This document shows, in pieces, positions 1-5,280 of a stretch of DNA of 10,776 bases; the first letter of the stretch is position 1; every line of letters begins with the position of its first letter. The DNA is from Acidiferrobacteraceae bacterium (lineage in GTDB: Bacteria; Pseudomonadota; Gammaproteobacteria; Acidiferrobacterales; Acidiferrobacteraceae). A program made the translations under genes and the position numbers. The stretch lies in assembly GCA_027343725.1 (NCBI GenBank), contig DAHWKH010000169.1, positions 1-10,776 of the forward strand, given 5' to 3'. The notes below the pieces were generated by a model. The model had not been told where the DNA came from, ran no database searches, and was given only the letters and a program-made list of their open reading frames with translations.

Positions 1-109
1 AACGCCCGGTCACGCAAAGCTTCGCCTGGTTCCTCGCCAGTTGGGCCAAACTGCTGAGCTGGCAGGTGGTCTCGCGGCGCTTCCAGACCAGCTGGGAAAG
101 CGTTTTCCG
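1..109 (+). pseudogene. Fragment of a second ISL3 transposase copy, inverted
   Basis: These bases match the reverse complement of 962-1070 with one mismatch (position 74, a synonymous change in an Arg codon). Reading from base 3 gives the residues that correspond to about Arg112-Arg147 of the complete transposase at 115-1401. After about base 109 the match stops abruptly. The frame then runs as unrelated sequence into a TGA at 174-176, so this copy cannot make a transposase from here on. The upstream part may continue outside the window. The mismatch suggests a separate IS copy rather than a perfect fold-back, but a chimeric contig end cannot be excluded. Confidence 0.85.
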
Positions 110-114
110 GTTCC

Positions 115-1401
115 TCAGCAGAATCTGTGGGTCAGCTCTGGCTCCGGTAACGCGCCAAGCTTATGATAAAGCATGATCTTTATGGCTTTTGGGGTGCGAA
201 ATCCATAGGATGTCCTGATACTCGCTTTGAGTTTGTTGTTTAAGCCTTCGACGGCACCAAGAGAAACCTCATCGCGGGCTGCGAACCAGTTCAAGATAAG
301 CGGCTTGTGCACACGGATCATGCGCGCGATCTTCTTCATCGGTTCCAGCCGGGAACGCATCACCTTTTTACACCATTGATCCATGAACTTTTCGGCCCAC
401 GCCGGCGAGACGTATTCCCAAAACATCTGGAACTCCTCCTTGAGCAGATAGGCCCGCATGGATTTCAAGTTGTACGAAAGCAGGTCCTTCAGTTTGATCG
501 CTTGGTTCTCGGTCAAGTTCTCGGGGCGCTTTAAGAGGCACCAGCGCGAGTGCGTCAAGATCACCTTCGCCCCTGGGGTGAGGCGTTTCAGGGTGCGTGT
601 TTCCTGGGCACGCACCTCGTCGATCGCCTTGTTCATCTTGGCGGCAATGTGATAGCGATCCAGGATGTTCAGGGCATTGGGGGCATGCCGCGCAATAACA
701 TTCAGATAGGGCTTCCACATGTCCGAGCAGACGAACGCGATGAGCGCGCTGCGCTCCTTGCCCAACCAGGCGAAGAACTGACACAGGCTCGCCTCCCGGC
801 GATCCTCGACGACAAACAAGAGCCGCTTCATGCCCTCGTTGATCTGATACACGAGTGTCAGGAACTTGCCCTTCTTCCAGTAGATCTCGTCTACGCCAAG
901 CGCCGAGATGCCGGTGAGATCCAGGCGTTCGCGGCCCCAGATCACGGCCATCTCCACGGAACGGAAAACGCTTTCCCAGCTGGTCTGGAAGCGCCGGGAG
1001 ACCACCTGCCAGCTCAGCAGTTTGGCCCAACTGGCGAGGAACCAGGCGAAGCTTTGCGTGACCGGGCGTTTACCTAAAGCCCACGGCAGATGCTCTACAT
1101 GGATACCACACTGATCGCACTCTAACCGCCGGGGCGCATACAGGAACCAGGTCGGCATGCCCCACAGCGGTACAAACTGAAAGCGTCGCTCAGACAGGGT
1201 GTCATACCCCGGCGCCGGCTTCAGGCACTGCGAGCAGTGGCCTGATTGGCTTTGATGCGCGCGTAGCCCTATCTCAATGGTGGGCGTGGCCGATAAGCCT
1301 CCTCTATGCGTCTTGCCGGCCGGGTGGATACGGCTCGATTCATAGACAAAGCCCTTCATAGGTTCCACGCGGTTCAGGAGCGTCTTCAAGGCGAGGTGCA
1401 T
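115..1401 (-). CDS. tnpA: ISL3-family DDE transposase
   Basis: This 428-residue protein catalyses cut-and-paste movement of the IS. A zinc ribbon near the N-terminus is formed by C56-x2-C59 and C95-x2-C98. A helical DNA-binding region follows (about 112-150). Next is the RNase H-like core, with likely catalytic D171 (in LGVDEIYW), D227 (in CSDMWKPY) and E385 (in AVEGLNNKLK). The C-terminus ends in THRFC, close to the usual ISL3 ending, so the reading frame looks full length. The ATG at 1401 lies about 20 nt downstream of a predicted promoter start. The alternative ATG at codon 15 (MKGF) is possible. It sits divergent to the zinc-finger gene with only 29 bp between the two start codons. Although the protein looks intact, this copy lacks its distal terminal repeat and may be unable to move by itself. 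Confidence 0.93.
   Translation of the reverse strand: MHLALKTLLNRVEPMKGFVYESSRIHPAGKTHRGGLSATPTIEIGLRAHQSQSGHCSQCLKPAPGYDTLSERRFQFVPLWGMPTWFLYAPRRLECDQCGIHVEHLPWALGKRPVTQSFAWFLASWAKLLSWQVVSRRFQTSWESVFRSVEMAVIWGRERLDLTGISALGVDEIYWKKGKFLTLVYQINEGMKRLLFVVEDRREASLCQFFAWLGKERSALIAFVCSDMWKPYLNVIARHAPNALNILDRYHIAAKMNKAIDEVRAQETRTLKRLTPGAKVILTHSRWCLLKRPENLTENQAIKLKDLLSYNLKSMRAYLLKEEFQMFWEYVSPAWAEKFMDQWCKKVMRSRLEPMKKIARMIRVHKPLILNWFAARDEVSLGAVEGLNNKLKASIRTSYGFRTPKAIKIMLYHKLGALPEPELTHRFC
962..1070 (-). repeat. Second arm of a 109-bp inverted repeat
   Basis: This arm lies inside the complete transposase gene and pairs with 1-109 in opposite orientation (base x pairs with base 1071-x). One mismatch was seen in 109 positions. 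The arms are separated by about 850 bp. It arises from two oppositely oriented copies of the same IS, not from the terminal repeats of the element. Confidence 0.9.
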
Positions 1402-1427
1402 AGACCATCCCGTTCTGAGAAACTGGG

Positions 1428-1456
1428 AGTATGCGAAACTGGCTCACTCTACTCAA
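1428..1456 (-). promoter_or_regulatory. Candidate transposase promoter
   Basis: On the minus strand, a -35 TTGAGT (1451-1456) is separated by 17 bp from a -10 CATACT (1428-1433), each matching four of six consensus bases. Transcription would start near 1421 and leave a leader of about 20 nt before the ATG at 1401. The promoter lies inside the start of the divergent zinc-finger gene. Support is by eye only. Confidence 0.35.
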
Positions 1457-1703
1457 GCGCAAAGATCCCCACGCCGCCCCGCGTCTCTGCGAGCGGTGTG
1501 CAAGTCCTTCGCTCAAACGCACGATCGCCACCTACCCGGTCGACCTGACGGGCCGACTCGCCGGACGCCGCGTCGACGTCTACCGCGTGGAGCTTGATCA
1601 GTGCCGCCAATGCGGTCATCTGATGCCTACCCCCGAGGGACAAGCCAAGGTGAAACGCTGCGTCAAAGTCGGAAAGAAAATCTTCCTTAAGGGCCTCGAT
1701 TAG
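1431..1703 (+). CDS. YgiT/MqsA-type zinc-finger protein carried by the IS
   Basis: This 90-residue protein has the paired cysteine motifs C20-x2-C23 and C58-x2-C61-G62 around a short beta-rich segment (VDLTGRLAGRRVDV), the layout of YgiT-type zinc fingers such as the N-terminal domain of the MqsA antitoxin. It has no C-terminal helix-turn-helix, so it is not a full MqsA. The tail is basic (KVKRCVKVGKKIFLKG), compatible with nucleic-acid binding. It starts with an ATG 29 bp from the divergent transposase start. A GGGA stretch lies immediately upstream but is very close to the start. The gene ends 16 bp before the terminal repeat, so it lies inside the element as an accessory gene. Regulation of the transposase is a reasonable inference, since the transposase promoter overlaps this gene's start. 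A toxin partner is not seen. Confidence 0.65.
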   Translation: MRNWLTLLKRKDPHAAPRLCERCASPSLKRTIATYPVDLTGRLAGRRVDVYRVELDQCRQCGHLMPTPEGQAKVKRCVKVGKKIFLKGLD

Positions 1704-1715
1704 CCGCGTCGGCTA
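1701..1715. repeat. Short hairpin at the zinc-finger gene stop
   Basis: A perfect 6-bp inverted repeat TAGCCG / CGGCTA with a 3-base loop (CGT) begins at the TAG stop of the zinc-finger gene and runs up to the terminal repeat. It has no following T-run, so it is not a standard terminator. It could act in transcription attenuation or transposase binding near the IS end. Confidence 0.4.
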
Positions 1716-1719
1716 CCCA

Positions 1720-1739
1720 CACTTTGTGCGGAAGAGCCC
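1720..1739 (-). repeat. ISL3 terminal inverted repeat (transposase-start side)
   Basis: Read on the minus strand the element begins GGGCTCTTCC, then GCACAAAGTG, which fits the conserved GGxTCTT start of ISL3-family ends. Coding similarity to a different gene resumes at 1740, which supports 1739 as the outer edge. No partner repeat is present at the other end. Confidence 0.7.
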
Positions 1740-2051
1740 AAAACCCTTGCGGCAAGGCGGTTCAACATAACCGAGGAAGATGTAGGGGTATTCTATTGGC
1801 CAGCGGAGCAAAGTCCGGATGGGCCTATTGTATTCCGGAGGATCGTTGGGGGTGCGGCTAGGACGGTTGATGAAATCTGTGTGGAGGAATTGGCCGCGCT
1901 GGCTAAGACGGTAATGGCATCCGGTTCAACAGGCGAAAGCGCCATTACCCTGATGGCGCGGGCAGTCGGACTACGTAAGATAAGGGCCGCCAGCCATAAT
2001 CGGCTTCAGAAGGTAATGCGGATGGTTATGGACGCGTCCCTGTGGCCGTAA
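1740..2051 (+). pseudogene. 3' remnant of a DUF3320-containing (DUF4011/helicase-like) protein
   Basis: An open frame without a start enters directly from the IS edge and runs 103 codons to a TAA at 2049-2051. The peptide has an FYWPAE-type segment, then the pattern VDEICVEELAALAKTV, then ITLMARAVGLRKIRAAS and a closing helix. This resembles the DUF3320 C-terminal domain, which ends large proteins that combine DUF4011, a superfamily 1 helicase-like ATPase and a Vsr-like nuclease region, often found near defence genes. Everything upstream of this tail is missing and the IS repeat sits exactly at the break, so the gene was interrupted or deleted by the IS event. Local GC is visibly lower than in the housekeeping genes to the right, consistent with acquired DNA. 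The family assignment is from memory of the motif pattern and has not been tested by profile search. Confidence 0.6.
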
Positions 2052-2173
2052 CCCCCCCACACGATTCCGTCCAGCAATTGGCCCGCGCTTGGTGTTGGCA
2101 AAATGCCTTCTGGTGCGTTGCTTGAAAGTGACCTCCATGCGACTAGAGAAGGCCTCCGTAGACGGTCATGCTT

Positions 2174-2440
2174 CTATGCCCTTTCGCTGCGCCGGGGCGG
2201 AAGCCGGCGGTCCTCGATCACTATCATTCGTCCCAACGGAAGCCGGCGGACGTGGTCTATACGCCGGTTTCCCACCTCCTTCCACAGGCCGTCCTCGCGG
2301 CCCTCGTCGTCCTCGCGGAAAGCGAGCACCAGCAACTCATTGACGCGGTTGCCGCCGCCTCGGTGCCGCAGGCCCATCAGCTCCGCGGTCGGCAGGTTGT
2401 CGCGCCAGTCGGCATTCACCCGGCACGCGGCCCGCGCCAT
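2174..2440 (-). CDS. Hypothetical 88-residue protein downstream of higA
   Basis: I do not recognise this protein. It follows higA on the same strand after a gap of 22 bp, so it could be the third gene of the higBA transcript. It is highly charged (many Arg, Glu and Asp) and has no membrane segment, signal peptide or cysteine cluster. A 13-bp direct repeat in the DNA gives a short repeated RRLP motif near the C-terminus. The ATG at 2440 has only a weak ribosome-binding site. High-GC frames on the opposite strand overlap it fully (for example 2103-2756), so it may be a chance frame or a remnant of a larger gene. The stretch 2052-2173 beside it holds nothing I can name. Confidence 0.3.
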   Translation of the reverse strand: MARAACRVNADWRDNLPTAELMGLRHRGGGNRVNELLVLAFREDDEGREDGLWKEVGNRRIDHVRRLPLGRMIVIEDRRLPPRRSERA

Positions 2441-2462
2441 TCCGCGGGCTCACCATGGCCTC

Positions 2463-2735
2463 TTACGCGAGTCGGCGGACCTTTGGCGGGTTTTTGCCCG
2501 CCTGCCAAAGGTCGTATTGCGCTTGCTGTATGAGCCAGCTTTCGGCGCTGCCACCAAACGCCAGGGACAGCCGCAAGGCCATGGTCGGGGCGATCCCGGT
2601 ATGTCCGTTCAAAAGCTCGGACAGCGCCTTACGCGTCACCCCCATAGCCTCGGCGGCTTCCGTAACCGACAGGTCCAGGGGCTCCAAGCAAAGCTCCCGT
2701 ATGACTTCGCCTGGATGGGGAGGGTTGTGCATCAT
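2463..2735 (-). CDS. higA: HigA-family antitoxin (XRE helix-turn-helix)
   Basis: HigA antitoxins neutralise the HigB mRNA interferase and repress their own operon. The protein begins MMHNPPHPGEVI, the signature start of the HigA family, and has an XRE-type helix-turn-helix at about residues 22-45 (LSVTEAAEAMGVTRKALSELLNG). A family tail with SWLIQQAQYDLW follows. Length is 90 residues, usual for the family. I place the start at the ATG at 2735 because an AAGGAG ribosome-binding site lies 6 nt upstream (2742-2747), overlapping the higB stop. A TTG at 2750 would add five residues but would bury that site. The toxin gene comes first, and the stop of higB and start of higA are 11 nt apart, suggesting coupled translation. 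Confidence 0.92.
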   Translation of the reverse strand: MMHNPPHPGEVIRELCLEPLDLSVTEAAEAMGVTRKALSELLNGHTGIAPTMALRLSLAFGGSAESWLIQQAQYDLWQAGKNPPKVRRLA

Positions 2736-2746
2736 GACAAGCTCCT

Positions 2747-3025
2747 TCAATGGTAATCGAGGTAATCCACGTCGCAGGCTTCCGCGCCCGCGAAGCGAAA
2801 GATCAACCGCCAGTTGCCCGATACGTTGACGGACCAGAAGCCGCGCATATCCCCGTCCAAAGGGTGTAGCCGGGCTCCCGGAAGGGCCATATCCTCGGGC
2901 CTGCTCGCGGCGTCCAAGCGGGCGAGAAGCACGCGCAAACGCTTGGCGTGATCGACGACTATCCCGGCTTTGCTGCCCGTCTCGTAAAATTGCTTGAGGC
3001 CCTTGTGTCGGAAGCCCTGGATCAT
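2747..3025 (-). CDS. higB: HigB-type toxin (RelE/ParE superfamily)
   Basis: HigB toxins are ribosome-dependent mRNA endonucleases held inactive by HigA. The 92-residue protein carries the family pattern: an N-terminal FRHKGLKQFYETGSKAGI segment, then HAKRLRVLLARLDAA, then GDMRGFWSVNVSGNWRLIFRF, ending VDYLDYH. The basic residues in the GNWRLIFRF strand are typical of the active surface. The length is normal for the family and no truncation is seen. An AGGTGA ribosome-binding site lies just upstream of the ATG at 3025, and a strong promoter precedes it. The toxin-first order matches other higBA operons. Its position next to the IS and a broken DUF3320 gene fits a mobile or defence island. Confidence 0.93.
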   Translation of the reverse strand: MIQGFRHKGLKQFYETGSKAGIVVDHAKRLRVLLARLDAASRPEDMALPGARLHPLDGDMRGFWSVNVSGNWRLIFRFAGAEACDVDYLDYH

Positions 3026-3028
3026 GCC

Positions 3029-3074
3029 GTCACCTAATGGGTTACAGTATAGGGCCTGCGGGGAAACACGCCAA
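3029..3074 (-). promoter_or_regulatory. higBA promoter with possible HigA operator
   Basis: On the minus strand, a -35 TTGGCG (3069-3074) lies 17 bp from a -10 TATACT (3046-3051), the latter matching five of six consensus bases. Immediately downstream an imperfect palindrome GTCACC-5-GGTTAC spans 3029-3045, covering the expected transcription start and the ribosome-binding site. HigA proteins repress their operons by binding palindromes at the promoter, so this is a sensible operator candidate. Binding is inferred, not shown. Confidence 0.6.
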
Positions 3075-3562
3075 CCCCTCCTTTTTCGGGGGCGCTGTCA
3101 CAAGACCCGCTCCAAGGCCACAACTCCAGCCCCCGCGTCTGTGCCGACACCAATGGCATTCTCGAAGCCTCTCGCACGCAGTGCTGGACGGCGATCTGCC
3201 AGCGGTCCGCTCATCGAGACCGTCGAGAAGTGCGTCGAGGAAGCGCTGACCGACGATCCTGATGAGCGTCGGATGGGCGCTCGTGTGGCGGGCCCGCCAC
3301 GTTGGTTGAGGGGGGGCGCGGTGTCGAAAAAACAGTCGAGAATCACAAACCTCTAGCCCGATGCGGCGGGCCGTTGTCGGTCCCGTTGCCGCCACTGGAC
3401 CCATGCGGGTGTCTCGCGACCCTTGCGCGCGACCGGGCGTCCGGTTTCTTAATGCGGCTTGTGGAACGCGGGCGCCCTCCATCACAATGGCGCGGGTACA
3501 GCCGCGTTCGGGACGCGCGCTATCGGGAATGACGGGGGGCCGCTACGGGCGCAAGCAGCACG
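3075..3562. other. Gene-poor interval between higB and the dioxygenase
   Basis: About 490 bp separate the higB promoter from the next gene. Several frames stay open on both strands, including minus-strand frames ending near 3042 and 3098 and a plus frame through 3356. Their peptides are Arg/Pro/Ser-rich and match nothing I know, as expected of open frames in GC-rich DNA. No tRNA, IS end or good promoter was recognised. The stretch contains a 16-bp perfect palindrome at 3285-3300. It probably marks the border between the accessory island and the conserved genes, and may hold decayed coding sequence. Confidence 0.5.
3285..3300. repeat. 16-bp perfect palindrome
   Basis: GTGGCGGGCCCGCCAC is fully self-complementary, or can be viewed as two 6-bp arms around GGCC. 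No T-run follows on either strand, so it is not an intrinsic terminator of standard form. It may be a protein-binding site or chance in GC-rich DNA. Confidence 0.45.
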
Positions 3563-4375
3563 ATGCCGAGTGTGTTCATCGGGCACGGCAGTCCGATGAA
3601 CGCCTTGCAGGCCAACCGGTTCACACGGGCCTGGCGCGAGCTCGGCCGCTCGCTGCCGCGCCCGCGCGCCATCCTCGCCGTTTCCGCACATTGGTACGCC
3701 GACGAGACGCGGGTCACTGCGATGAGCCACCCGCGTGTTATCCACGACTTCTCCGGCTTTCCGCAGGAGTTGTTCGCGTTCCGCTATCCGGCGGACGGAT
3801 CGCCCGAGCTCGCCTGCGAAGTCCTCGACCTAGCCCGCCCTGCGCCTGTGCGGCTCGATCGGGACAGCTGGGGGCTCGATCACGGGACTTGGTCGGTGCT
3901 CGCCCATGTGTTTCCGGATGCCGATGTCCCGGTGGTGCAACTCTCGATTCATGCCGGCGCACCGCTCGAGTACCATTTAGACCTCGGCCGCCGCCTGGCC
4001 CCTCTGCGCGACTCCGGGGTCCTCATCCTGGGCAGCGGCAACGTGGTCCACAACCTGAGGCTTGTGGACTTTCGCGCGCAAGACCAAGGCTACGACTGGG
4101 CGGTGCGCTTCGATCACGAGGTGAGGCGCATCATGCAGACCCGCCCCTGGGACATCGCCTCGGTGTTGTCGCATCCGGACGCGCGGCTTGCCGTGCCGAC
4201 GCCCGAGCACTTCCTTCCGCTTGTCTACCTGTGCGGGCTCTGCGCGCAGGCCGAACAAGCGGCGACCGCCTTTGCCGAAGGGGCGACGTTCGGGTCCCTA
4301 ACGATGACGAGCTTTTTGCTGGGCGGGATCTCAGCCCCGATTGCGACGCCACCCGATGCCCGGACATCGGCTTGA
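3563..4375 (+). CDS. ygiD: 4,5-DOPA-extradiol-dioxygenase-like protein (YgiD family)
   Basis: The protein belongs to the class III extradiol ring-cleavage dioxygenase fold (LigB superfamily) and is closest in layout to YgiD, which opens the ring of L-DOPA in vitro; the natural substrate is usually unknown. The four metal-ligand histidines of the family can be placed at H8 (FIGHGSPM), H43 (VSAHWY), H163 (GNVVHNL) and H216 (TPEHFLPL). H115 and H130 sit in the conserved core. Its 270 residues match the family length and it has no signal peptide, so it should be cytosolic. The ATG at 3563 gives the usual short N-terminus before GHGSPM, though the ribosome-binding site is weak. It stands alone between the gene-poor interval and the glycerol-phosphate block, with a GC-rich hairpin after it. 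Confidence 0.9.
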   Translation: MPSVFIGHGSPMNALQANRFTRAWRELGRSLPRPRAILAVSAHWYADETRVTAMSHPRVIHDFSGFPQELFAFRYPADGSPELACEVLDLARPAPVRLDRDSWGLDHGTWSVLAHVFPDADVPVVQLSIHAGAPLEYHLDLGRRLAPLRDSGVLILGSGNVVHNLRLVDFRAQDQGYDWAVRFDHEVRRIMQTRPWDIASVLSHPDARLAVPTPEHFLPLVYLCGLCAQAEQAATAFAEGATFGSLTMTSFLLGGISAPIATPPDARTSA

Positions 4376-4428
4376 ACGACGGGGTCGTGGCTTGCTGGGG
4401 CCCGCCATTCGCTCCCGTGACGCGCCAA

Positions 4429-4450
4429 GGCCCCCGGCCTCCGCCGGGCC
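4429..4450 (+). terminator. GC-rich hairpin after the dioxygenase gene
   Basis: GGCCCCCGGC and GCCGGGCC can pair around a short CTCC loop, with a two-base bulge. No T-run follows, so termination is uncertain. The rest of the 170-bp gap before 4546 has a second small inverted repeat (GTAGCG-TAG-CGCTAC, 4476-4490) and a GGGACGTCCC palindrome at 4523-4532. No clear promoter for the following gene was seen. Confidence 0.3.
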
Positions 4451-4545
4451 CTGTTGAACGCCGCTTCCCGGACGTGTAGCGTAGCGCTACCCGCGGGCGA
4501 GGCCGCCTACGGTCCCAACGAGGGGACGTCCCGAAGACAAGCCGC

Positions 4546-5280
4546 ATGGTCGAGTTGGTTGCGCATCGCGGGTACGCCGAGCGTTTCCCCGAGAACACCC
4601 TTCCAGCCCTCGAGGGCGCGCTGACAGCCGGCGCGCGTTACCTCGAGGTCGATGTCCAGCTCACGGCCGACGGCGTCCCGGTACTCTTCCACGACGCCGA
4701 TTGCCTGCGCCTGTGTGGCGTGCGTGGGTCGATCGCGAGCCGCTCGCACGCGGCCCTGAAGGCCCTGAGCGTTTTCCACCCGGAGCGCTTCGGCGAGCGT
4801 TTTCGGGGGACGCCGCTAGCCACGCTCGAAGACCTCGCTGCGTTCATCGCGCGTCACCCGGAGATCACGGTGTTCGTCGAGATCAAGCGGGTCGCCATGG
4901 TCCGTTCCGGGGCCGAGGCCGCCGTGCAGGCCACCTACCGGGTGTTGCAGCCGGTTCTCGCGCAGACCGTGCTCATTTCCTTTGTCCCCGCGGTGCTCGT
5001 GGCCGCGCGCCCCTTGTGGCCGCGCATCGGCTTCATTGCGACCCGCTATGGCGAGCTTGCGACGCCGGATGTGCGCGCGCTCGGCTGCGCGTTCCATTTC
5101 TGCAAATTCGAGAAGCTGCCGCGCGCAGGGGCGCTCGACCACGACACCCCGCTCGTGGTCTACGAGATCGGCGACGTCGAGCGCGCGCGCGCCCTTCGCG
5201 CGCGGGGTGTCGCCTTCATCGAGACCTTCCGGTTCGCCGAGATCCGCGCGGCCTTGGAGGCGGAGGCCCCAGTGTCGTGA
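4546..5280 (+). CDS. Glycerophosphodiester phosphodiesterase (GDPD family)
   Basis: GDPD enzymes hydrolyse deacylated phospholipid diesters to glycerol-3-phosphate and an alcohol. The catalytic pair sits at H7-R8 (AHRGY) and H49 (FHDA). Metal ligands are E34 and D36 (LEVDVQLTADG) and E112 (FVEIKR, with K114). PENTL at 15-19 is also typical. The 244 residues fit the compact cytosolic UgpQ-like type, and there is no signal peptide. The metal ligands and histidines are all present, so activity is expected. The ribosome-binding site before the ATG at 4546 is weak. Its TGA overlaps the GTG start of the GlpD-like gene (GTGA), so the two are translationally coupled, which makes a diester to glycerol-3-phosphate to dihydroxyacetone phosphate route likely. 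Confidence 0.9.
   Translation: MVELVAHRGYAERFPENTLPALEGALTAGARYLEVDVQLTADGVPVLFHDADCLRLCGVRGSIASRSHAALKALSVFHPERFGERFRGTPLATLEDLAAFIARHPEITVFVEIKRVAMVRSGAEAAVQATYRVLQPVLAQTVLISFVPAVLVAARPLWPRIGFIATRYGELATPDVRALGCAFHFCKFEKLPRAGALDHDTPLVVYEIGDVERARALRARGVAFIETFRFAEIRAALEAEAPVS

Larger units (their letters stand above)
111..1739 (-). mobile_element. ISL3-family insertion sequence, one end missing
   Basis: The element carries an ISL3-type DDE transposase on the minus strand and a small divergent zinc-finger gene. Its transposase-proximal end is a terminal inverted repeat at 1720-1739, which reads inward on the minus strand as GGGCTCTTCC followed by GCACAAAGTG, typical of ISL3 ends. The opposite end should lie shortly below the transposase stop at 115, but no matching repeat is present. 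Instead the sequence switches at about 110 to an inverted fragment of another copy. ISL3 elements normally create 8-bp target duplications. The candidate half is AAAACCCT at 1740-1747, and its partner is not in the window. The element has therefore been rearranged or truncated, or the contig is misjoined there. Confidence 0.8.

Noticed and set aside
368..1114. Open frames overlapping the transposase gene on both strands (for example 368-1030 minus and 550-1077 plus)
   Set aside because: They are shadows of the transposase, whose frame carries the zinc ribbon and DDE residues; the shadows show no family pattern.
2736..2750. TTG at 2750 as the higA start
   Set aside because: The AAGGAG site at 2742-2747 lies 6 nt before the ATG at 2735 and would be inside the coding sequence if TTG were used; HigA proteins normally start just before HNPPHPGE.
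2103..2756. 217-codon plus-strand frame across higA
   Set aside because: It is antisense to a clear HigA; the peptide is Arg/Ser/Pro-rich without recognisable motifs.
3042..3485. 147-codon minus-strand frame (and the 82-codon frame ending at 3098) in the gene-poor interval
   Set aside because: Composition is typical of chance frames in GC-rich DNA, no family was recognised, and no ribosome-binding site supports the starts.
3361..4479. 372-codon plus-strand frame over the dioxygenase
   Set aside because: It is out of frame with the YgiD-like protein, whose four metal histidines are intact; the long frame is Arg/Pro-rich shadow.
4476..4532. Small inverted repeats before the phosphodiesterase gene as an operator or riboswitch
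   Set aside because: The arms are only 5-6 bp and no known riboswitch architecture or regulator consensus could be matched.
4701..5276. N-terminal extension of the GlpD-like frame through the phosphodiesterase gene
   Set aside because: The extension is shadow of the phosphodiesterase; the GTG at 5277 puts the FAD-binding motif at the usual distance from the N-terminus.
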